Source: Bizionia argentinensis JUB59 (GTDB lineage Bacteria; Bacteroidota; Bacteroidia; Flavobacteriales; Flavobacteriaceae). Taken from it: a DNA stretch of 64,000 bases. Numbering within the stretch: position 1 is the stretch's first letter; every line of letters starts with the position of its first letter. Shown here piece by piece: positions 43,487-50,325 of this stretch. The stretch covers positions 1 to 64,000 of the forward strand of contig NZ_AFXZ01000029.1 of the NCBI RefSeq assembly GCF_000224335.1. The letters are read 5' to 3'. The position numbers and the translations under genes were made by a program. The notes under the pieces are model-generated. The model worked only from the letters and a program-made list of their open reading frames with translations, was not told where the DNA came from and ran no database searches.

Positions 43487-44053
43487 ATGGTACAGAACTT
43501 CTACATAAAGAATATGGTATGTGATCGGTGTATCAAAGTATTACAGGATGAATTAAAGGAAAAGAATTTCGAATTGCTCGAAATTGAATTGGGGAGAATA
43601 AAGCTGAATATTCTAGCTGCTGAAGACAAAGAAAATTTGGTTTCCATCTTGGAGAAAAATGGATTTTCATTAATTGACAGTCCAGAAAAACAGTTAGTAG
43701 AGCATGTGAAAATCGAGTTGATTAAGTTATTGAAGAATTTGCCATTGGATTTAAGCCGAAAACTCTCGGTCTATCTTGAAGAAAAACTCAATAGAGAGTA
43801 TTCTAAAACAAGCAAGTTGTTTTCAGTAACTGAAGGCATAACCATTGAGAAATATTTTATCAAATTGAAAATTGAAAAAGTAAAAGAACTCATTGAAAAT
43901 CAAGAATACAATTTCACTGAAATAGGTCAGCTCCTTAATTATAGCAATATAAATCATTTAAGCAGACAATTTAAAAGTGAAACTGGAATTAATCTAACTG
44001 ATTATAAGTCAGAAAAGAAAAACAACCGCACACCTTTAGACCGAATTATATAA
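43487..44053 (+). CDS. HMA-AraC fusion regulator (putative metal-sensing activator)
   Basis: A 188-residue protein in two parts. Residues 1-70 resemble a heavy-metal-associated domain: KNMVCDRCIKVL provides CxxC at Cys12 and Cys15. Residues 105-180 are one AraC-type DNA-binding domain (GQLLNYSNINHLSRQFKSET). It would let copper or another soft metal be read directly by a transcription factor. It follows TolC by two bases and precedes the multicopper oxidase, so it probably controls the island. It is the only regulator within the island. Confidence 0.8.
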   Translation: MVQNFYIKNMVCDRCIKVLQDELKEKNFELLEIELGRIKLNILAAEDKENLVSILEKNGFSLIDSPEKQLVEHVKIELIKLLKNLPLDLSRKLSVYLEEKLNREYSKTSKLFSVTEGITIEKYFIKLKIEKVKELIENQEYNFTEIGQLLNYSNINHLSRQFKSETGINLTDYKSEKKNNRTPLDRII

Positions 44054-44116
44054 CTATAAACCAATATTATGACACAAATAGCTAAATATAAATGTTAATT
44101 TTATATAAAATAACCA

Positions 44117-46546
44117 ATGAAAAAGACAGTATACATATTTATTCTCGTATTAACCTGTAATTATTCCGCATTTTCACAATCATTACAAGGAAATGTAGAT
44201 GATTTACCAGTTCACGAATACACTTTGACTATCAAAGAAGACATGGTTAATAAGGCAGGAAAAGAAGTGAAAGGAATGACTGTTAACGGTACTATTCCTG
44301 GGCCCACTTTAGAATTTACAGAAGGCGAATATGCCGTTATTTATGTGAAAAATGATATGAGCGTGGAGACGTCAATTCATTGGCATGGTATGTTATTGCC
44401 CAATTTTTACGATGGTGTTCCTTATTTAACAACGCCACCTATAAAACCGGGGACAACTTTTAAGTATGAATTTCCTATTAGACAATCAGGTACATATTGG
44501 TATCATTCGCATACTATGCTTCAAGAGCAGAGTGGTGTTTTTGGTTCCTTATTAATTCACCCTAAAGAGAAAACTTTGGATTATGACCATGATTTGGTTT
44601 TGATGTTGTCCGATTGGACAAATGAAAAACCTCAAAGCGTTATGCGCAATCTAAAGCGTGGTAACGAATGGTATCAAATGAAAAAAGGCACATCAACGCC
44701 TTTAAATAAGGTAATTGCGCGTGGTGCATTTGGCGCACAACTCGATTTTTGGCGACAACGAATGGGTGGTGCCGATATAGCCGATGTCTATTATCCAGCG
44801 TTCTTAATAAATGGCGAAGAGTCTGTTGAATACCCAGAATATAAACCAGGAGAAAAATTGCGTTTACGCATTATAAACGGTTCAGCGTCCTCACAATTCT
44901 GGATGACATTTGGAGGCGAAGCACCTTTATTAGTGTCTGCCGATGGAATGGATGTCATTCCAGTTGAACACAGCAAGACCTTTATCGCCACGGCTGAAAC
45001 TTATGATTTTATAGTGACTGTACCTCAAAATGGGAAAATTGAGTTACGGGCAATGGCGCAAGACGGTTCGGGAACGACCACCGCTTATTTTGGTACAGGC
45101 GAAACACTTCCTGCTGAAATTATTGCTAAACCTGATAAAATCAAGATGATGCAACAAATGGCCAAAATGGATATGAAAATGGGCGCGCATGCCTTAAAAT
45201 TTCAACCTAAAAAAGATGCCCGTTTTGAAATGAAAGAGGAATATGGGATGAAAATGGATCACTCAAAAATGAATATGAAAGATGACAAAATGAATATGGA
45301 GGTGCCGAAGGATTCAATGATGAAAGAGAAGATGGATCACTCCAACCTGCCTCCCGGCGAGGCAGAAATGGATTATTCTATGATGAACATGAAGAAAGAT
45401 ACAATGGAAATGGATCATTCTAAAATGGATCATTCGAAGATGAATATGGATATGAAAAAAGATTCAAAAGGAAATATGGATGACATGCACCTGCCTGCCG
45501 AACAGGCAGGAATGGAAGGAATGGATATGTTTTCCGAATACAACTACGATTATCTAAAATCCCCTAAAAAAACGGCCTATGATAAAAATCTTCCCGTAAA
45601 GGAAATTCTATTGAATCTTACAGGAAATATGCAACGTTACATTTGGAGTATGAATGGGGTTCCGTTGAGTGAAGCCGATAATATCAAAATAAAAGGAGGA
45701 GAAGTAACCCGAATGACTTTCAATAATTTAACGATGATGCACCACCCGATGCATCTTCATGGTCACTTTTTTCGCGTCATTAATAAAAATGGAGACTATT
45801 CGCCTTTAAAACATACAGTTAACGTTCCACCCATGCAAGAAGTAACCATTGAATTTAGTGGGAATAACGGTGATGAATATGGCGATTGGTTTTTTCACTG
45901 CCATATTCTGTACCATATGATGAGTGGCATGGCGCGCGTGGTAAGTTATGACACGCCACGAGACCCACGAATGGCAGAATATCCTGTTAAAAACTTGATT
46001 AAAGAAGCAGACCAATTTTATACGTGGTCGTTGGTGGATGCCGCATCACATATGGCAGCGTTTGATTTCGTGGCGTCTAATCTTCGAAACCAATTTAATG
46101 TGTCAGCAGAATATGGCTGGAACCAAAATATGGAAGCTGAAGTAACCTACGAACGCTATCTACATGACTATTTTCGTGTATTTGGTGGTGTGAATATTGA
46201 AAATAAATTGGAGGATAATATGGATAAAATTTCGACCACTGCCATTGCCGGAATTCGGTTTTTAACGCCTTATCTTTTCAATCTAGATGTCCGGGTTGAT
46301 AGCAAATTGCGACCGCAAATTAGTCTTAACCGTGAAATCCTCATTTTCCCAAGAACCGCTGTTTTCGGAAATTTTGAATATCAAGCAGATTTTGGTTGGG
46401 TGGATAATCTTCCTATGGGTTCTGATTTCGCAAATGAAGTGACTTGGAATGCGGGTGTCGAATATTTTTTATCACGAGACTTTTCCTTAATGGCAAGCTA
46501 TGATAACCGTTTTGGAGCAGGTGGTGGACTATCAGTAAGATTTTAA
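44117..46546 (+). CDS. Multicopper oxidase fused to a C-terminal outer-membrane barrel-like domain
   Basis: An 809-residue exported protein (signal peptide 1-20). The cupredoxin domains contain all copper motifs: HWHG near 87, YWYHSHT near 127, HHPMHLHGHF near 541 and HCHILYHM near 593. A Met/His/Asp-rich insertion (about 350-475, many MDHSKM units) resembles the copper-binding loops of CueO and PcoA. The last 160 residues are strands ending in VRF, a barrel-type C-terminal phenylalanine, like the CopB/PcoB copper protein. It probably oxidises cuprous ion at the outer membrane. Two palindromic inserts lie in the Met-rich region. Confidence 0.85.
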   Translation: MKKTVYIFILVLTCNYSAFSQSLQGNVDDLPVHEYTLTIKEDMVNKAGKEVKGMTVNGTIPGPTLEFTEGEYAVIYVKNDMSVETSIHWHGMLLPNFYDGVPYLTTPPIKPGTTFKYEFPIRQSGTYWYHSHTMLQEQSGVFGSLLIHPKEKTLDYDHDLVLMLSDWTNEKPQSVMRNLKRGNEWYQMKKGTSTPLNKVIARGAFGAQLDFWRQRMGGADIADVYYPAFLINGEESVEYPEYKPGEKLRLRIINGSASSQFWMTFGGEAPLLVSADGMDVIPVEHSKTFIATAETYDFIVTVPQNGKIELRAMAQDGSGTTTAYFGTGETLPAEIIAKPDKIKMMQQMAKMDMKMGAHALKFQPKKDARFEMKEEYGMKMDHSKMNMKDDKMNMEVPKDSMMKEKMDHSNLPPGEAEMDYSMMNMKKDTMEMDHSKMDHSKMNMDMKKDSKGNMDDMHLPAEQAGMEGMDMFSEYNYDYLKSPKKTAYDKNLPVKEILLNLTGNMQRYIWSMNGVPLSEADNIKIKGGEVTRMTFNNLTMMHHPMHLHGHFFRVINKNGDYSPLKHTVNVPPMQEVTIEFSGNNGDEYGDWFFHCHILYHMMSGMARVVSYDTPRDPRMAEYPVKNLIKEADQFYTWSLVDAASHMAAFDFVASNLRNQFNVSAEYGWNQNMEAEVTYERYLHDYFRVFGGVNIENKLEDNMDKISTTAIAGIRFLTPYLFNLDVRVDSKLRPQISLNREILIFPRTAVFGNFEYQADFGWVDNLPMGSDFANEVTWNAGVEYFLSRDFSLMASYDNRFGAGGGLSVRF
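45347..45365. repeat. In-frame palindrome in the multicopper oxidase gene, copy A
   Basis: CTGCCTC pairs with GAGGCAG around a five-base centre. It encodes NLPPGEAE-type residues inside the Met-rich region and resembles the free palindrome at 27049-27070. Confidence 0.7.
45490..45510. repeat. In-frame palindrome in the multicopper oxidase gene, copy B
   Basis: CCTGCCTG pairs with CAGGCAGG around CCGAA. It encodes HLPAEQAGM in the Met-rich region and shares its arms with the element at 27049-27070. Confidence 0.75.
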
Positions 46547-46548
46547 AT

Positions 46549-47847
46549 ATGTATAATAAATATAAAAAAGACAGTTTATCACTAATAGGAGCCGTAGCAT
46601 TAGGTACTGGTGTAATGATTGGTGCTGGGATTTTTGCCTTATTGGGTCAGGTCGCTGAACTATCGGGCAATTTATTTCCATTTGCCTTCATGGCTGGAGC
46701 GATAATTTCAGGGTTTAGTGCATATGGCTATATCAAATTGTCAAATGCCTTTCCATCGTCGGGTGGTATCGCCATGTATTTGGTCAAAGCCTATGGTAAA
46801 GGAACAGTTGCAGCATCGGGTGCACTATTAATGGCATTTTCAATGATTATTAATGAGAGTCTGGTCGCCCGGACTTTTGGTTCTTATACTTTACAGCTCT
46901 TTAATGTGGGCAACAATAGTGTTTGGGTGCCAATACTAGGTGTAATCCTAATTGTGGGTGCCTTTCTGATTAATATTTCTGGTAATAAAATTATTGGAAA
47001 GTCGTCATTAATTATGGCTATTGTTAAGGTTGGAGGTATCGCTATTTTTGCAGTAGGAGCTCTCTGGGCTGCTGGATTTTCTTTTCAAGATGCTGTTTCA
47101 TTGCGTAATTCGACAGATTATGCGACAACAGATTATTTAGGCGCATTGGCTTTATCCATTTTGGCATATAAAGGATTTACTACAATCACAAACAGCGGTG
47201 GAGAAATTGTAAACCCAAATAAGAATGTGGGACGGGCAATTATAATTTCTCTTTTAATCTGTACTGTAATATATCTGTTAGTGGCATTTGCAGTTTCCTC
47301 TAATTTAACTATTTCAGAAATTGTAGGAGCTAAAGATTATTCATTGGCCGAAGCTTCAAAGCCAGCTTTTGGTAAATACGGATTATGGTTCACCGTTGGT
47401 ATTGCCATAGTAGCAACCATATCTGGAATTATAGCCAGCGTCTTTGCTGTATCAAGAATGACAGCCATGTTAACGGATATGAAACTTATCCCACATAAAC
47501 ATTTTGGTATGCCAGGAAATATTCAAAAACATATGTTGGTGTATGTTGCTGTAATTGCAATTGTACTCACTATATTTTTTGATTTAAGTCGTATAGCATC
47601 TTTGGGTGCCATATTTTATTTAGTAATGGACATCGGCATCCAATGGGGAATACTGCGAAACTTAAGAAAAGAAGTTAAGGCTAATTCAGCTATAATTATA
47701 ACTGCAATACTTTTAGATGTCATCGTTTTAAGTGCTTTTTTATGGATTAAAGCAAGCTCTGATGTAACGGTTATTATTGTTGCAATAGTGGCTATGATTC
47801 TTATTTTTTTGGGAGAAAGATGGTTTTTGAAAAACGAGCACAATTAG
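46549..47847 (+). CDS. APC-family amino acid permease
   Basis: A 432-residue inner-membrane transporter with about twelve helices. The first helix motif GTGVMIGAGIFALLGQVAELSG is typical of the amino acid-polyamine-organocation superfamily. The substrate is not readable. It starts two bases after the oxidase gene on the same strand, so it is transcribed with copper genes. Uptake of a copper-binding or thiol amino acid is one possible reason, but its presence may be incidental. Confidence 0.83.
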   Translation: MYNKYKKDSLSLIGAVALGTGVMIGAGIFALLGQVAELSGNLFPFAFMAGAIISGFSAYGYIKLSNAFPSSGGIAMYLVKAYGKGTVAASGALLMAFSMIINESLVARTFGSYTLQLFNVGNNSVWVPILGVILIVGAFLINISGNKIIGKSSLIMAIVKVGGIAIFAVGALWAAGFSFQDAVSLRNSTDYATTDYLGALALSILAYKGFTTITNSGGEIVNPNKNVGRAIIISLLICTVIYLLVAFAVSSNLTISEIVGAKDYSLAEASKPAFGKYGLWFTVGIAIVATISGIIASVFAVSRMTAMLTDMKLIPHKHFGMPGNIQKHMLVYVAVIAIVLTIFFDLSRIASLGAIFYLVMDIGIQWGILRNLRKEVKANSAIIITAILLDVIVLSAFLWIKASSDVTVIIVAIVAMILIFLGERWFLKNEHN

Positions 47848-47891
47848 AATTTATAAATAAACAATAAGTATTAATTTAAATATAAATCAAA

Positions 47892-48446
47892 ATGAAAAAC
47901 ATGAAAACAATAGTAAAAACCTTAATGGTTATTGCTTTAATTAGTACAGTGGTTAGCTGTAAGTCGACCTTTAATGCTTCCGAAACAATGGAAAATCAGG
48001 AAAATCGTAATGCGTTATATCAAGAAATAATCACGAATCCAAGCCAATTTAGTGAATTTATAAAACTAGCACAACAAGATGAAGGGGCAAAAATGGTAAT
48101 GATGAATAACCATATGCAAATGATGGAATCTGGAAACATGAAAATGATGATGCACAAAAATCCAGACATGATGGAAAAAATGCAGTCCCATATGCAGATG
48201 ATGATGGAAAAAAAACCAGAGATGATGCAACAGATGCAATCAAGAATGCTCGGTAAAATGATGGGAAATGAAATGGGTCGTAAAATGCTAATGGATACAA
48301 TTCACAACAACAAAACGATGAAAAAGGAAATGAAAGTAAAGATGATGCAAATGATGGATGAAAACCCTGAAATGAAGGAAGAAATGATGAAAAAAAATCC
48401 TGAAATGAAGAAAAAGATGAAAGGAAAAATGAAAAATAAAGAATAA
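47892..48446 (+). CDS. Methionine-rich lipoprotein, putative copper-binding
   Basis: A 184-residue lipoprotein (lipobox VVSC) in which about 42 residues are methionine. The mature part is one long, very charged helix with MM pairs spaced three to four apart (EKMQSHMQMMMEKKPEMM), a layout suited to binding cuprous ions through thioethers. No known domain is seen. It lies between the permease and small copper-associated proteins in the island, so a periplasmic Cu(I) sponge is the best inference. Confidence 0.75.
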   Translation: MKNMKTIVKTLMVIALISTVVSCKSTFNASETMENQENRNALYQEIITNPSQFSEFIKLAQQDEGAKMVMMNNHMQMMESGNMKMMMHKNPDMMEKMQSHMQMMMEKKPEMMQQMQSRMLGKMMGNEMGRKMLMDTIHNNKTMKKEMKVKMMQMMDENPEMKEEMMKKNPEMKKKMKGKMKNKE

Positions 48447-48517
48447 TAAACTCCTGCTCTAAATAGTGGAGTATTTATAAATAAAAATAATTAGTTAACC
48501 ATTAAAACGATACAATT

Positions 48518-48709
48518 ATGATGATGTGGGGGTGGATATTAATACCAGTTTTGCTTGTGTTGGGCGTATTTCTATACAATGGAAGAAATAGACAAAATAC
48601 CGTAAAGAGAGAAAATCCTATGGATATTCTGGATAACCGATTCGCCAAGGGTGAAATATCCAAAGAAGAATATGAAGAACAAAAACGAACGTTGAACACT
48701 AAAAATTAA
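48518..48709 (+). CDS. Small membrane protein with SHOCT domain
   Basis: A 63-residue protein with one N-terminal membrane helix (GWILIPVLLVLGVFLY) followed by a short oligomerisation SHOCT motif (LDNRFAKGEISKEEYEEQK). The SHOCT domain is a common tail for oligomerisation. It is seven bases upstream of the DUF302 gene. It is too short for function prediction, but similar proteins recur in copper islands of this phylum. Confidence 0.75.
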   Translation: MMMWGWILIPVLLVLGVFLYNGRNRQNTVKRENPMDILDNRFAKGEISKEEYEEQKRTLNTKN

Positions 48710-48715
48710 AAAATT

Positions 48716-49102
48716 ATGAAATACTATTTTAATAAAACAATCAAAGGCACTTTTGAAGAAGTTATCGATAAAGTCACCAAAGGACTGAAAGAAGAAGGTT
48801 TTGGCATACTCACAGAAATCGATATCAAAGAAACCATGAAAAAGAAACTTGATGTGGATTTCAAGAAGTACAAAATCCTTGGCGCCTGTAATCCACCTTA
48901 TGCATACAAAGCCCTACAGGCAGAAGATAAAATTGGAACCATGTTACCTTGTAATGTCATCGTGCAGGAAATTGAAGACGGCGTTGTAGAGGTCGCTGCG
49001 GTAAGCCCAATGGCATCAATGCAAGCTGTGGAAAATGAGAAGCTGAACGGGATCGCCAAGGACATAACGGCCATGCTCGAGAAAGTAATTGAAAAATTAT
49101 AA
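48716..49102 (+). CDS. DUF302 domain protein
   Basis: A 128-residue protein covering a complete DUF302 domain: YFNKTIKGTFEEVIDKVTKGL at the start, GFGILTEIDIKETMKKKL and ILGACNPPYAYKALQAE. The family has a beta-sheet fold of unknown activity and is frequent next to metal or oxidative-stress genes. One cysteine lies in GACNPP and another in LPCNV. It has no signal peptide and is probably cytoplasmic. Confidence 0.85.
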   Translation: MKYYFNKTIKGTFEEVIDKVTKGLKEEGFGILTEIDIKETMKKKLDVDFKKYKILGACNPPYAYKALQAEDKIGTMLPCNVIVQEIEDGVVEVAAVSPMASMQAVENEKLNGIAKDITAMLEKVIEKL

Positions 49103-49147
49103 AGCTCTTCAAAAAAGAGTATAATCATAAACTTAAATCAAATCAAA

Positions 49148-49768
49148 ATGAAAAAAGTAAGCATAACAACAGCGATTTTTGCAATGGCTTTCGTAAGCCT
49201 AACTGCAATGTCTTGTAAAGACAGTGAAAAAGAGCAAAGCAAAGCTCAAGACAATTATACAGAAATGAATCACGATAGTGCAGATTCTGGAATGAACCAC
49301 GACAATATGAGTGCTTCCAATGATATGATGGACTCCAACACACAAAGCTCTGATGCCAAACAAGTATTAGCAGATTATATGGCTCTTAAAGGTGCTTTGG
49401 TGGCTACCGATGAAGCTGCTGCAGCTAAAGCAGGGAGAAAAATTGAAACCTCGCTAAAAGGTTTTGATGTCAGTAACTATACGTCTGATCAGCAAAAAGA
49501 ATTAAAGGATATTATTGATGATGCTATTGAACACGCAGAGCACATTGGAAAGAGCGAAATGGATCATCAACGAGAACATTTCAAAATATTAAGTAAGGAT
49601 ATGATAGATATGGTTGCTATTACCGGCACGGACAATACGTTATATCAGCAATATTGCCCAATGTATGATAAAGGATCAGCGTGGTTAAGTATGAGTAAAG
49701 ACATTAAAAATCCTTATTATGGCAGCAAAATGATGACCTGTGGTAAAGTACAAAAAGAAATAAACTAA
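49148..49768 (+). CDS. DUF3347 lipoprotein, putative copper-binding
   Basis: A 206-residue lipoprotein (lipobox TAMSC) with a Met/His/Asp-rich linker (MNHDSADSGMNHDN) and a helical DUF3347 domain (about 70-206). The domain ends with QQYCPMYDKGSAW, NPYYGSKMM and TCG, whose cysteines and methionine could bind copper. The same domain is found at the C terminus of the CusB protein at 53327, so the two may hand copper over. It is in the plus-strand island and is followed by a strong hairpin. Confidence 0.85.
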   Translation: MKKVSITTAIFAMAFVSLTAMSCKDSEKEQSKAQDNYTEMNHDSADSGMNHDNMSASNDMMDSNTQSSDAKQVLADYMALKGALVATDEAAAAKAGRKIETSLKGFDVSNYTSDQQKELKDIIDDAIEHAEHIGKSEMDHQREHFKILSKDMIDMVAITGTDNTLYQQYCPMYDKGSAWLSMSKDIKNPYYGSKMMTCGKVQKEIN

Positions 49769-49789
49769 AAAGAGTTATAGGACTGATTG

Positions 49790-49831
49790 ACATAAGATCT
49801 AGGGCTAAATAATTAGCCCTAGATCTTATGT
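49790..49831. terminator. Long perfect stem-loop, probable terminator
   Basis: A perfect 19-bp stem (ACATAAGATCTAGGGCTAA with its complement) around an ATAA loop, 22 bases after the DUF3347 stop. A short T run follows. It probably ends the upstream copper transcript. Confidence 0.75.
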
Positions 49832-49856
49832 TTAATCTTTATAAGTGACATTCGAT

Positions 49857-50315
49857 ATGAAAATGGTAAAAATCATTGTATTAGTTTTATTGGTGATCTT
49901 TGTGGGCATTCAGTTTGTACCTTCAGAGCGAAACCAAAGTAATCTTGTACCAGAAGCCGATTTTTTGTTGGTAAACCATACACCAGAAAATATTGGGAAA
50001 TTATTGCAAGTATCCTGCTATGATTGCCACAGTAACAATACAGAATACCCTTGGTATAACAAAATACAACCTGCTGCTTGGTTTTTGGAAGATCATATTA
50101 ATGAAGGAAAAGCAGAGTTAAATTTTAGCACATGGGACTCCTTGTCAAGTAGACGAAAGGCGAGTAAGTTAAGGTCTATTATCAAGCAGATTGAAAGTGA
50201 TGAAATGCCACTTTTTTCATATACCTTAATTCACAGGGAAGCTGTGTTCTCTGATGCTGAAAAAAAGAATTTTATTCAATATATAACGCAATTAAAAGAT
50301 AGCTTATCACATTAA
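49857..50315 (+). CDS. Haem-binding domain protein (haem_bd)
   Basis: About 152 residues from ATG 49857; an upstream GTG at 49845 is less convincing. An N-terminal membrane anchor (IIVLVLLVIFVGIQFVP) precedes a haem-binding domain with the CxxCH motif in CYDCHSNNTEYPWYNKI, diagnostic of the haem_bd family. It is tethered on the periplasmic side and may feed electrons to or from the copper oxidase. It is 10 bases before the copper ATPase gene. Confidence 0.87.
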   Translation: MKMVKIIVLVLLVIFVGIQFVPSERNQSNLVPEADFLLVNHTPENIGKLLQVSCYDCHSNNTEYPWYNKIQPAAWFLEDHINEGKAELNFSTWDSLSSRRKASKLRSIIKQIESDEMPLFSYTLIHREAVFSDAEKKNFIQYITQLKDSLSH

Positions 50316-50325
50316 TTTAAATATC

